From: JADFOJ01 sp041580235
GTDB lineage: Bacteria > Planctomycetota > Phycisphaerae > Phycisphaerales > SM1A02
DNA length: 64,000 nt
Direction of reading: 5' to 3'
NCBI GenBank assembly: GCA_041580235.1
Contig: JBFGEG010000002.1
Coordinates: forward strand, 20,067 to 84,066
Below are positions 25,787-34,700 of the stretch, piece by piece; the first letter of the stretch is position 1; the number at the start of each line of letters is the position of its first letter. The translations under genes and the position numbers were made by a program. The notes below the pieces were generated by a model. It was given only the letters and a program-made list of their open reading frames with translations, was not told where the DNA came from and ran no database searches.

Positions 25787-26572
25787 TCAGGCCGTCCTCG
25801 CCACGACCAGGACGTCGAAGCTTTCGTCCAGCTCCGACGGATCGCCAACGGGAAAGGCGTACGCCGCACCGTCGCCGTCGACGGCGTCCGGAACTCTGCG
25901 GTACACGTCAGTCGTCGTGAACCCCGCCTCGACCATTGCGTCCCTCAGCTCGGGGACGCCCCAGAGCCTCCAGTGGTACACGAAGGCGTCGCGAAGCTCC
26001 TGCTCCACCTCGCCGTCCCGGAGAACCTGAAAGTGCAACGCATTGACGACGCGGCCGGTCATCGGATCCGCCTCGCGCTGCTCCCAGACATGCCGCACGG
26101 TGCGGCCGCCGGGGGCCGGGTGGTCGCGCCTGGTCGAGCCCATCGCGTAGGCCGACTCGCCGCCGTAGATGTCACAGGCGAAGATGCCTCCGGCGTCGAG
26201 ACGCCGGTGAACGTGGCCAAGGTACGCAAGCAGCGCCGGCCGGTCATGCCACTCTCCGATCGAGAAGTTACCGGCATAAATGACCTCGACGTGGTGACGG
26301 TCGGCCGACGTGTCACGCACCACGTCGCCGTGCACGATCTCGATCGCGTCGCCGAGGCCGGCCCGGCCCAGCGGCTCGTCATCGTGATCCACGGCGATCG
26401 CCCGTCCTCCCTCGACCCGCCGCACCCACTCGGCCGAGAGAGCCGCCGTCCCGCAGAAGTCCTCGCCGAGGATCCGCGGCCGGCCCCCGTGGATCGCCCG
26501 CAACAGCTCGACCAGCTCCGGCGGCGACTGGACGCACAGCTCGTAGAGCTCGTACCGGTCGAAGGGCGTCAC
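25787..26572 (-). CDS. Class I SAM-dependent methyltransferase
   Basis: 261 residues. Motif I is LGEDFCGTAALSAEW (~34-48), then AIAVDHDDEPLGRAG (motif II acidic end) and IEIVHGDVV, then YAGNFSIGEWHDRPALLAYL. Substrate unknown. Its ATG overlaps the aceA stop (ATGA), so it is the third gene of the glyoxylate-shunt operon, an unusual partner. Confidence 0.8.
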   Translation of the reverse strand: MTPFDRYELYELCVQSPPELVELLRAIHGGRPRILGEDFCGTAALSAEWVRRVEGGRAIAVDHDDEPLGRAGLGDAIEIVHGDVVRDTSADRHHVEVIYAGNFSIGEWHDRPALLAYLGHVHRRLDAGGIFACDIYGGESAYAMGSTRRDHPAPGGRTVRHVWEQREADPMTGRVVNALHFQVLRDGEVEQELRDAFVYHWRLWGVPELRDAMVEAGFTTTDVYRRVPDAVDGDGAAYAFPVGDPSELDESFDVLVVARTA

Positions 26573-28839
26573 CGCGACTTCAACGGTTGCTTGCAGATCA
26601 GGCCCCGCAGGTCCTCCCCGCCGGGGTGAAGCAGCGCCTTGATACGCGCCGGCTCGACGTTTGCGACGATGATGTCGCCGACCTCGTCGTGCACGTCGCT
26701 GAAGATGCCCTGGGACTTCATCTTCTGGGTCTGGTAACGGTTGTCATCGGTGGGGCTCACGTAGTGCACGGAGACGACCTTGTACCGGTGAATGAGATAC
26801 AGGTGGATCAGCGTCATGAGGCGCTTCTTGCGGAGGGCCGGATCGAAGGTGTTCTGGTCGCGGACCGAGAGGATGGTCCGGTCGCGCCGGTCCTGGATCG
26901 TGGCGAAGATGACGCTGGCCAGCGTGTCGTCGGCGTCGTTGACGACACGCAGCTCCAGGAGCTCGGCCCCCGCCCGGTGCGGACGCAAGGCAACCCGAAG
27001 GGCCGACGGCAGGTCGTAGTGCTGCCTCCAGATCTCCAGCCACTCCTCCAGCAGCCTGGTGGGCACCTCGATCTGGACAAGATGCTGAAACTGCGTGGAG
27101 CCCTTGCCCATCGCCTTGGTGGACGCGGTGCGTCCCGTCGAGGCCATCAGGGCCGCGTCGGCGCGGGGCCCGCCCACGAGCGTCTGGGGCGTCCGGTAGG
27201 GCGAGTCGAGGAGTCTGAACTTCCTCTGCAGCCGCACGAGCGCAAGCACTCCGTCCTGCCGCAGGGCCGTCGCGAACTCCTCACCGGCCAGTCCGTCAAT
27301 CTGGTGGCCGCCGTAGGTGATGAAGTTGAAGACGAACCCCAGCTTGCCGAGCTCCTCGGGAAACCGGGCGATCTCCTCGTCCGCCATGCCGGTCGTGTCC
27401 CAGTTGAACGACGGTGACAGGTTGTAGGCCAGCAGCCTGTCGGGGAAGTCGTCATGGATCGCCTCGGCGAACCTCCGGGCGTCGGCCAGGTCCGCCGTCT
27501 TGGTCTCCATCCACAGGAGGTCGGCGAACGGCGCCGCCGCGAGAGACCGGGCGATCGCGTAGTCGATGCCACCCTCGATCTGGTAGTAACCCTCAGTCGT
27601 CTTGGCGAGCTCACAGTCCCAGATGATGTTGATCCCCAGTGATTTTGCCCTGTTCCGGGCGTCGTGGAAGGACGCCCGCGTGGCGAAGCCCAGCCACTCG
27701 TCGGCGCTCATCTCGAAGCTCTCGCCCTCGTCGCGGCGGAACTCGATGACGTCGGCGACCGCCTGGGCGTAGGTCTTGAGACCGGCCTCGGCCTGCCAGG
27801 CCTCGAGGTAACGGGTCCCGATGGTGTCGAGCACCGCTTCCGGGCTCGAGTCCGGCGTCTCCTTGAGTGTCCGGGCCCCCTCCTCCATGAGCGAGATGAT
27901 CCCCGCCCGATCGAGCCAGGCGATTGCCTCGTCGTACTCGGGCTCGGACAACTCGAACATGAGGTGACCGCGGATGTCCTCGATACCCAGCTCGAAAAAC
28001 TTCCTCAGCACGGTGAGATACCCGATCTTGTAGCTGGGCAGCTCGACGTTTGTCGCTCCGAGAATGAACGGGTGATCGCGCTCGTCACCGCGCCCTTCCA
28101 GAAACGTCGCCGACTCCGCGTCGGTTCTGGCCACGATGATCCCCGGCACGTTCATGATGTCGAGCTGGAAACGGGCGGCGTTCAGCCGGCTGATCTGCTC
28201 GCTGGAGCTGACCAGCACCTTGCCGCCCTGATGACCGCACTTCTTGACACCGGGCTTCTGATCCTCGATGTGATAGCCGGGGACGCCCGCCTCGACGAAC
28301 CTGCGAATCAGGTTCCGGACGTGGGCATCACCCCCATGGCCCGTGTCCGCATCGGCGATGATGAACGGCCGGTAGTCGATCTCCGGTGAGGCCGCGCGCT
28401 GCTTTTCGGTCATTCTCGCGCGGGCGAAGCGCTGATTCCGGTCCGCCGTGAGCAGCGCGCGCACCAGCGGCGCCGCCTCGTCGGGCACCTGGCTCAACGG
28501 GTAGCTGGCGAGGTCGGGGCCGGGATCCTCCGAGACCGATCCCTTGGCGGACGTGGCCCACCCGCCAAGGTAGATCGCCTCGATTCCGGCCCGCTTCATG
28601 GCGACGGCCTGCCCCGGAGAGTATGGCCCGAAGGTCGTGATCGCCGCGCGCTGCTCGAACAGCTCGCGCAACCGAGTGTGAAACGCCTCGGCCGCCTGTC
28701 GGGCGATCGGGTAGTCGTTGGGGATCGTGCCCCGTTGCTCGACGACCTGACGCGGCGCGTACAGCCGCACGATGCCCTCGAATCGTGGGCTCGCAAACCA
28801 GCGGGCGACCTCGGCGACCTCTTGCTCCGGGGGCTTCAT
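26569..28839 (-). CDS. aceA: Isocitrate lyase, long form
   Basis: 756 residues from ATG 28839; sequence further upstream belongs to the malate synthase gene in another frame. The active-site motif KKCGH with the catalytic Cys is intact, with IADADTGHGGDAHVRNLIRRF and YHIEDQKPGVKKCGH. Cleaves isocitrate to succinate and glyoxylate. At 756 residues it is much longer than the E. coli type (~430) and resembles the ICL2 type (as in mycobacteria), whose extra C-terminal domain (here ~600-756) is regulatory. The ATG overlaps the malate synthase stop, so the two are translationally coupled. Confidence 0.92.
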   Translation of the reverse strand: MKPPEQEVAEVARWFASPRFEGIVRLYAPRQVVEQRGTIPNDYPIARQAAEAFHTRLRELFEQRAAITTFGPYSPGQAVAMKRAGIEAIYLGGWATSAKGSVSEDPGPDLASYPLSQVPDEAAPLVRALLTADRNQRFARARMTEKQRAASPEIDYRPFIIADADTGHGGDAHVRNLIRRFVEAGVPGYHIEDQKPGVKKCGHQGGKVLVSSSEQISRLNAARFQLDIMNVPGIIVARTDAESATFLEGRGDERDHPFILGATNVELPSYKIGYLTVLRKFFELGIEDIRGHLMFELSEPEYDEAIAWLDRAGIISLMEEGARTLKETPDSSPEAVLDTIGTRYLEAWQAEAGLKTYAQAVADVIEFRRDEGESFEMSADEWLGFATRASFHDARNRAKSLGINIIWDCELAKTTEGYYQIEGGIDYAIARSLAAAPFADLLWMETKTADLADARRFAEAIHDDFPDRLLAYNLSPSFNWDTTGMADEEIARFPEELGKLGFVFNFITYGGHQIDGLAGEEFATALRQDGVLALVRLQRKFRLLDSPYRTPQTLVGGPRADAALMASTGRTASTKAMGKGSTQFQHLVQIEVPTRLLEEWLEIWRQHYDLPSALRVALRPHRAGAELLELRVVNDADDTLASVIFATIQDRRDRTILSVRDQNTFDPALRKKRLMTLIHLYLIHRYKVVSVHYVSPTDDNRYQTQKMKSQGIFSDVHDEVGDIIVANVEPARIKALLHPGGEDLRGLICKQPLKSR

Positions 28840-30773
28840 CGTGCGCTCCGGGGTTCGGGGGAACTCGCGGCATCGAAATCGAGGTTTTCCGTGATCCTCG
28901 TGCCGTCGCGGCGGAACGCATCGGTGAACTGTCGCAGCCGCGCCCCGGCCAGACCGAGGTCGTGGTTGTCGAGCGTGATGTTGAGCAGATCGATGTACCA
29001 CGGCAGCTTGACGTCCGCCGCGACGTAGATCTCGACGATCTGCCGGACGATTGGCAGCGTCGTCGTCTTGGAATCGTCGTGCACGTTGCGGTCGCTGGCT
29101 TCCAGGAGCTTGCGGAACTCCTCCTCCAGCAACTGCTTGAACAGGTCCGCCGTGAACGCATCCCCCGCTTTCACGCCCGTCTCGTCGTCGTCGTGCGTGA
29201 GCGTGGCGGTCTTGTGCAGCCACTCCCAGAGGATGCTGAGGCGGATCTCGCCGGTGGCCATGTCCTCCATCAGGTACAGGACATCATCGTCCTCGAAGAA
29301 GTCCGCCGGCTTGAGCGCGGCCGCCTGGAAGCCCTGCTCGAAGGCGTTGCCGTACTGCAGGGCGACGCTGAGGAGATCGCGGGCGCCGCGGACGGTGCGC
29401 GGCGCCGGCTCCAGAAGCGTCAGACCGTCGGCGTCGGCCTGGGTGTACGTGAGGGCGGGGAAGCTCCGGTGAAGCTGGTTGTCCTGGCCCACCTCTTGCC
29501 ACACGGGCCGGACGATGTGCACCATCTTCCAGTGCGCGACCCACTTGCCGCTGGCGCCTTCGCGCTGCTCGCGTTGGGCGCCGGCCACGGCTTTCGCCAT
29601 GCTCTCAGCGACGCCCTTCTCCGAGCCGACGGGGATGTTGGGTTCCATGCCGCCCTGCCACAGCGCGCACCGGCCGTCGCGGTCGGGCGTGTTGACGGCC
29701 CGCCGGACGCGGTCCTCGTAGTTGCGCATGTAGCCGTAGGTCATGACGATCGCGTCGATGTTGGGATTGACGAACGCCGAATCCCACGCCATCGCATCGG
29801 CGACGCTGTTGATGTAGTCCCAGCGGCCCGTGTTGTAGCCTACGAAGTGCAATCCGAGAGCGGCCCGGATCTCCATGAGCTGGAAGGAAGCCTCCAGCTG
29901 CTCGACCAGGACATAGGTCTTGATCGTACCGAGAGGTAGTCCGAGGTGTGCCTCGAGCGCCGAGAGCATCTCGTTCCACAGCGCCGCCTCCTCGGCCGTC
30001 TGGATCTTCGGCAGATAGAGCACGATGGACGAGCCGCGGCGACGCAGCGACTCGTGGTTGCTCACCACGTAGAGGGTCGCGTCGACGATGGAGGCCGAGA
30101 ATCCCCTCCCGTCGGCAAGGCGGACGTGCCGATCGTCCAGGTGCAGGCCGCGGGCGCGGTAGATCACCGTGGTGAAGCCGAGCTGCTCCGCCCAGTCGGC
30201 GATGATCGGGCGCCCGAAGAAGCTCTCCGCCCACCGGTTCATCTCGCCGGACACCTGCTCCGCGGCATCCATGAACACCTGATCCCGGTCGATGGCGAGC
30301 TTGAGGTTCCGTTGATTGTCGAGGGACATGGTGGCCACCTGGCCCAGGGCGTCCTCCCCGTCGAACATCCAGCCGTCGGCGCCGGACAGCAGCGCGTAGG
30401 CCACGTTGCGGATGCTCCGCTCGGAGGGGACATTGGGCCTGGCCCCCGGCCCCGTGCCCTGGATCCACTGCCGCTGAAGGTCCGGCGGGATCTCGCTGCC
30501 GGCGAAGTCACCGGCCCTGGCCTCGGCCACCGTGATGCCCGTCCGCCCGAGGCGGGCGTCGGGATCGAGAAACTCGAGGCGTCGCCGGTCGCGGGCGCGG
30601 GCCGCCCGCCGCTCGATCCGGGCCTGCATGAGGGCCTTGCGATCAGCGTCGAAGCGGGCCAGCTCGTTGAGCGCCGCCACCGCCTCGGCCGTGAAGATGT
30701 CCCCATAGGTGCTCACGAGGTCCCGACCGATTTCGAGCACGTGAGTGTCCCCGGATGCACGAACTGTGCTCAT
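28836..30773 (-). CDS. aceB: Malate synthase
   Basis: 645 residues, between the A (~530) and G (~720) isoforms. Visible family motifs: GWMFDGEDALGQ, IVLYLPKIQTAEEA, YVLVEQLEASFQLMEIRAAL (substrate region), LHFVGYNTGRWDYI, GGMEPNIPVGS and, near residue 510, LYLMEDMATGEIRLSILWEWL with the catalytic Asp. Condenses glyoxylate with acetyl-CoA to malate in the cytosol. First gene of the operon aceB-aceA-methyltransferase, enabling growth on acetate or fatty acids. The ATG is 188 bp from the divergent tRNA. Confidence 0.9.
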   Translation of the reverse strand: MSTVRASGDTHVLEIGRDLVSTYGDIFTAEAVAALNELARFDADRKALMQARIERRAARARDRRRLEFLDPDARLGRTGITVAEARAGDFAGSEIPPDLQRQWIQGTGPGARPNVPSERSIRNVAYALLSGADGWMFDGEDALGQVATMSLDNQRNLKLAIDRDQVFMDAAEQVSGEMNRWAESFFGRPIIADWAEQLGFTTVIYRARGLHLDDRHVRLADGRGFSASIVDATLYVVSNHESLRRRGSSIVLYLPKIQTAEEAALWNEMLSALEAHLGLPLGTIKTYVLVEQLEASFQLMEIRAALGLHFVGYNTGRWDYINSVADAMAWDSAFVNPNIDAIVMTYGYMRNYEDRVRRAVNTPDRDGRCALWQGGMEPNIPVGSEKGVAESMAKAVAGAQREQREGASGKWVAHWKMVHIVRPVWQEVGQDNQLHRSFPALTYTQADADGLTLLEPAPRTVRGARDLLSVALQYGNAFEQGFQAAALKPADFFEDDDVLYLMEDMATGEIRLSILWEWLHKTATLTHDDDETGVKAGDAFTADLFKQLLEEEFRKLLEASDRNVHDDSKTTTLPIVRQIVEIYVAADVKLPWYIDLLNITLDNHDLGLAGARLRQFTDAFRRDGTRITENLDFDAASSPEPRSAR

Positions 30774-30945
30774 GTGTCATCTCCCGACGCAGCCGCCGAC
30801 GCCGAGTCTACCGCTGCCGCCGGTTGCGTCAATCGACCACGAGTCGCCCGGCCGGCGCCAGCGACGAATTCCGCGCGCAAATCCAGCGCGACACGACACA
30901 TTCGCCGCGATCCGCGGTCACCAACCGGACGGACTCCGCCGCCGA

Positions 30946-30951
30946 TATCAT
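30946..30951 (+). promoter_or_regulatory. -10-like TATCAT before tRNA-Arg
   Basis: TATCAT ends 10 bases before the tRNA 5' end, giving a few-base precursor leader. The -35 is unclear. Confidence 0.35.
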
Positions 30952-30961
30952 CAGGGCGTCA

Positions 30962-31035
30962 GCCCCGGTAGCTCAGCTGGATAGAGCGGCGGTCTTCTAA
31001 ACCGCAGGTCGGACGTTCGAGTCGTCCCCGGGGCG
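30962..31035 (+). tRNA. tRNA-Arg (anticodon TCT)
   Basis: A full cloverleaf can be drawn: acceptor GCCCCGG/CCGGGGC, D arm GCTC/GAGC, anticodon stem GCGGT/ACCGC with loop CTTCTAA (anticodon TCT), T stem GGACG/CGTCC with loop TTCGAGT, discriminator G. Reads AGA and AGG. The CCA end is not encoded (TTC follows), so it is added post-transcriptionally. Confidence 0.97.
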
Positions 31036-31063
31036 TTCAGAGGGACTCGCATCCCTCACGTCG

Positions 31064-31600
31064 TCATGACGCGGACTTTGGGGGCCAGCCGGACTTGAAC
31101 CAGGGCATGTCCTGCTGGTAGTCGCGCCGCAACCGCAGGATCAGCTGCGCCGCGTGGTGCTGGATGTGCCGGATGTTGTAGACGTGCACCTCGGCCCGGG
31201 AGAACGGCAGCCACGAGAACGGGGACCGGACGCTCAGCGATTCAGCGGTCTCCGCGGCGATGACCTCCGACGCCTTCGCCCGGCAGTGCGCGACGTAGCT
31301 CCGGATGAACGGCCGCTCATAGAGCGTCACCGGCACCCGATTCTCGAACTCCTCGTAGTCGCCGAAGCCCCCTTCGTTGTCAACGTGAAACGGCTGCCGA
31401 CGGAAGGTCTGTTCGTCGCCGTCTCCGAGGTAGAAGTCGGCAAAGATCAGCGTGTGAAACGTGACCTGGCTGAACTCGTAGTTCGCGATCTTCGTTGTCC
31501 AGGCCGCATCAGGACACTGTTCAATGCACGTGCTCAGCGTGCACAGAGCGGCATCGAACTGATTCACGATGACCTGCTTGAACGTGTCGAGCATGAGCAC
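31064..31600 (-). CDS. DinB-family protein
   Basis: 178 residues with a four-helix DinB/YfiT-like pattern. Candidate metal ligands are His in TFHTLIFADFYLGD (~48) and the cluster HIQHHAAQLILRLR (~148). Such proteins are often divalent-metal-dependent thiol transferases or of unknown role. Cytosolic, no signal. Transcribed toward the tRNA gene; its start (31600 or the internal ATG 6 bases later) is uncertain. Confidence 0.75.
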   Translation of the reverse strand: MLMLDTFKQVIVNQFDAALCTLSTCIEQCPDAAWTTKIANYEFSQVTFHTLIFADFYLGDGDEQTFRRQPFHVDNEGGFGDYEEFENRVPVTLYERPFIRSYVAHCRAKASEVIAAETAESLSVRSPFSWLPFSRAEVHVYNIRHIQHHAAQLILRLRRDYQQDMPWFKSGWPPKSAS

Positions 31601-32022
31601 CTCACCTGGTGGACGGTGGCCGGACGGTCAAGGCTGCAGCCGAGGGTTCGGCATCAGTTTCAATGACGGCAGTTCTCCATTGTGACGACAAGAAAGTCAA
31701 GCTATGCGGCCGAGTATCCCGACATCGCCGCCGAACCGGCGGCATCGGCCTTGGCCTGGCCGTCTTCGCTCGCCGTCGCAACGTACGGCGGCAACGCCGG
31801 AAGCAACGAATACGCCTGGCCCTGGCGCTCCGTAGCGGCCTGCGGATGCCGGAGCCGTCGACTCGTCGCCCCGCCGCGGACCGTCAGGCGAGCGGGATTA
31901 TCGGCGGCCTCCAGGCGCACCCGGCCGACCTCAACGGCGCAGCCAGAGGCAACGGCTCGACGGCGCTCGAGGTTGTCGACGGGCGCCCAACAGGGCGAAC
32001 CGGCGGGTCGATAGGGCTCCAG
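31601..32022. other. 422-bp stretch without a supported gene
   Basis: Frames are open on both strands, including an in-frame N-terminal extension of the next gene. The translations are Arg/Ala-rich and unlike a protein, so I treat it as intergenic. It should carry the promoters of the divergent genes at 31600 and 32023, but no convincing boxes were found. Confidence 0.4.
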
Positions 32023-32730
32023 ATGCAGCCTGCGACGAGTCGAGTCAACGCTTCGCCGACGGCCCCGCCGGGGACAGCTGCCGCAGGCGGCGAGGCCGCG
32101 CCGACGCCGGCGACGCCCACCGCACCGGCACCGGCCGCCGACACGACCGCCACGGACCGAGCCGCCGGCCCGTTGACGGCCGCGCAGATCAAGGCGATCT
32201 CACACGCTCGGCACCAAGGTCGCAAGATCACCCGCGCCGCCGGTGTCGCGGCATTCAGCGGCTGGACGATGGCGTTCTTCTCGTTCATCACGTTGCTGAC
32301 CGGTCTGTTCAGCGTCGTCTCGCTGCTGCTGGGCGTCGGACTCGCCGCGGTTGCGTACTTCGAGTTGCGGGGCTCCAAGAGACTTCGCGGTCTCGATGAC
32401 ACGGCACCGTTGCAGCTCGGCTTCAACCAGGTCGCTCTTGCCGGGTTGGTCATCTTGTATTGCAGCTGGGGCATGTTGCATGCCCTGTTCGGTCCCAGCC
32501 CCTACGACTCCTACATCGCGGCGGGCGGCGAGACAGCCAAGATGATCGAGCCCATCGATCAGATGAACCGTGCGTTCGTATCGGCTTTCTATGCCATGCT
32601 GCTCTGCATCAGCGTGATCGCGCAGGGATGCACGGCGCTGTACTACTTCACACGCCGGCGTCACATGATCGCGTATCTCAAGAACACGCCCGACTCGGTC
32701 ATCGAGATGCTCCGCGTGGTCGCGCACTGA
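32023..32730 (+). CDS. Membrane protein with disordered N-terminus
   Basis: 235 residues from ATG 32023. The first ~60 residues are Ala/Pro/Thr-rich and disordered. Four hydrophobic helices follow (FSGWTMAFFSFITLLTGLFS, LLLGVGLAAVAYFEL, VALAGLVILYCSWGMLHALF, FVSAFYAMLLCISVIAQG), ending in a short cytosolic tail. This pattern recurs in planctomycete proteins of unknown function (DUF4190-like at most). The frame is open upstream to 31609, but that stretch does not look coding. No functional residue identified. Confidence 0.65.
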   Translation: MQPATSRVNASPTAPPGTAAAGGEAAPTPATPTAPAPAADTTATDRAAGPLTAAQIKAISHARHQGRKITRAAGVAAFSGWTMAFFSFITLLTGLFSVVSLLLGVGLAAVAYFELRGSKRLRGLDDTAPLQLGFNQVALAGLVILYCSWGMLHALFGPSPYDSYIAAGGETAKMIEPIDQMNRAFVSAFYAMLLCISVIAQGCTALYYFTRRRHMIAYLKNTPDSVIEMLRVVAH

Positions 32731-32937
32731 AGCCCCCGCGGTCCAGAAGGCCACCACGGCAGGACCTCGACGGCGGCTTGAATCCCCAGCGAGGCTGGCG
32801 GACTGCCTGGTTGCGTCCTGTCACTTCTCACACTTGACGCGACGCAGTCATTATCCTCACGGCCCGAAGCTTTATGACATCGAGCATCGCGGCCGACCGG
32901 TGCGCCAGCGTGTCGGGACGAAGCGCGGCCTCACAAC

Positions 32938-33192
32938 GTGTCGCCTGAGGGTGAGCTCCCGTGGGATCGGGGATCGCCGTCGCCAACGGGCTCGAAGGAC
33001 TTCGATCTGGGCCCCGTCTGGTGCGGCCCCTCCGTGTCGCGTGGACGTGTCTACGTCGGCAGCGGCAACGTGCTCTTCAGTATTGATCCGGACAATGTCC
33101 GACCTGGGCTGTCGCGGTTCCAGTTCCCCAAGAGGGACACGGGAACGGTGTACTGCTTCGGGCTGCCCGAATCGGTCCAGTCGATGCGTTGA
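32938..33192 (+). pseudogene. Truncated PQQ-like beta-propeller C-terminus
   Basis: An 84-codon open stretch whose second half reads like the last blade of a PQQ-binding-like (YVTN/BamB-type) propeller: GPVWCGPSVSRGRVYVGSGN, then TGTVYCFGLPE. No signal peptide, no upstream blades in any frame of the preceding 200 bp, and the GTG start is arbitrary. It is probably the remnant of a deleted gene; a free-standing short gene is less likely. Confidence 0.5.
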
Positions 33193-33250
33193 GCCGGGAA
33201 GCGACGGGCAGGGGGCGCCATGCCCCGGACACTCGACGACATGACCGGGG

Positions 33251-34507
33251 TCAGTCGTTCACCACCGCGGTGTCTTCTGCGGCAGCCTCCAGGCAATCGC
33301 GGGTGTCGCGGTAGCTGGCGATCGAGTCGATGGTCGCGGCACTGAACGTGTTGGTGCAGGTGATGCCGGGGTTCATCGTGCTCCCGGGACAGTTGCAGTG
33401 AAACGCACCCCACAGGTGCCCCAGCTCATGCGCCGTGAGATCCGTGGCGCAGGAGAAGCTGGCGGTGAAGTCCGACTGGGCGAGGCAGTAGGAGCCGAAC
33501 GTGCCGAACTGCCCTCCGACGCAGCCGCCCTCACTGACGCAGATGCCCGTGCCACCGATGTCGGCGGCGATGCCGATGGTGTTGCCACTCAGGTTGGCAC
33601 CCGTGAACAGGTGCGCGACGTCGCGCTCGACGTCCGACCGGTTGTTGGTCCACTCCTGGATGAACTGGCACAGGCGGTTCTGCGCGCCGGTCGCGGTGTA
33701 GGGGTCCGACGCCGTCCGGATCAGGACGGACGTGATCTCGTGGCGGATGCCGACCTCGGCCTCGTACTGCAGGTTGATCGCGTTGATGATCGCGTTGATC
33801 CGGGCCTCCGCGTCGGCGACCGAGCCCTGCGCCGCGACGAACTCGGTGTCCGTGTCGCAGGCGATCCGGGCAATGAGCACGGTGTCCGTGTGGGAGGCCT
33901 CGTCTCGCGACTGACCACCGAGGGGACCCGGACCGTCGGCGCCCGGCGTCCGGCACACGCCGCCCGTGGGCAGAAGATCCCTGTCGTCATACACGGCGTA
34001 GGTGTGCGCCGGCGCAACCGGCTTCGGCACGGGCTCCATCCAGCAGCGGCGGCCGTTCTCCAGCCGGACCACCACGTGCAGACCGTCCTGCAGGACCGCG
34101 CCGGCCACGCGGCAGCCGGGCCGTCCCCGCACGGCGCCGCTGAGCGTGCGCAGAGGACCGGCCCTCCGGTCGGTCACCCCGCCGTCGGCACCCTGGACGA
34201 GCAGCCGGTACCCGGCGGCTCGGACCGAGTTCGGCCACAGGTCGATCCGGTACTGCCGTTGGTCGATCGGCATCTCGACGCTCAGCCTCTGTCCCGGCGT
34301 CTGATCGACCGTCTGGCGCACGACACGGCACCGCTTCACCCCGAGCACGGCGCTCGCCTCATCGGCGGTCGGCACCGCTCCCGGCGGCGACTGCGCCGCG
34401 GGCGCGCGGCCCGGGCTCTGGCAGGCGGTCATCGTCACGGGAACCGTGAGCGCCACCGCCAGCGACACGACAAGACATCTCGCCCGGGTCAGGTCATTCT
34501 GCTGCAT
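33251..34507 (-). CDS. Metzincin (M12-type) zinc metalloprotease lipoprotein
   Basis: 418 residues. The signal peptide has a lipobox (TMTAC, ~25-29). The catalytic motif HELGHLWGAFH at residues 360-370 fits HExxHxxGxxH, with Glu 361 as the base and three His zinc ligands. The Met-turn STMNP follows 13-17 residues later, as in metzincins (reprolysin/M12B-like). Upstream, residues ~205-330 form the N-terminal part of the catalytic fold. The N-terminal ~170 residues may be a propeptide-like domain. Periplasmic or surface protease. The substrate is unknown. Confidence 0.85.
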   Translation of the reverse strand: MQQNDLTRARCLVVSLAVALTVPVTMTACQSPGRAPAAQSPPGAVPTADEASAVLGVKRCRVVRQTVDQTPGQRLSVEMPIDQRQYRIDLWPNSVRAAGYRLLVQGADGGVTDRRAGPLRTLSGAVRGRPGCRVAGAVLQDGLHVVVRLENGRRCWMEPVPKPVAPAHTYAVYDDRDLLPTGGVCRTPGADGPGPLGGQSRDEASHTDTVLIARIACDTDTEFVAAQGSVADAEARINAIINAINLQYEAEVGIRHEITSVLIRTASDPYTATGAQNRLCQFIQEWTNNRSDVERDVAHLFTGANLSGNTIGIAADIGGTGICVSEGGCVGGQFGTFGSYCLAQSDFTASFSCATDLTAHELGHLWGAFHCNCPGSTMNPGITCTNTFSAATIDSIASYRDTRDCLEAAAEDTAVVND

Positions 34508-34655
34508 TGTGAGGGCTCCCCGATCTGGTGGTCAGCGACGATTCATGCCCCCACCAGGACATGGCGGGCACGGTCGCCGCCGCCGTCCAAGATCGTCGGC
34601 ACAATCACGGGCGGCATCCGCAGGAATCCCACGAGATTTCCCGCCGTCGGCCCAA

Positions 34656-34677
34656 GCAACGGCGAGAGCGCCGTTGC
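34656..34677 (-). terminator. Perfect hairpin after the zinc-ribbon gene
   Basis: A 9-bp perfect stem with a 4-base loop (GCAACGGCG-AGAG-CGCCGTTGC on the plus strand) lies 24 bases after the stop of gene 34701-35864 on the minus strand. There is no T run, so termination strength is uncertain. Confidence 0.45.
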
Positions 34678-34700
34678 GACCGCCTCACGCACCCGTCACG

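Noticed and set aside
31609..32022. In-frame N-terminal extension of the membrane protein at 32023
   Set aside because: The extra 138 residues are Arg/Ala-rich with no recognisable domain, while ATG 32023 leads straight into a plausible disordered tail and membrane helices. Treated as intergenic.
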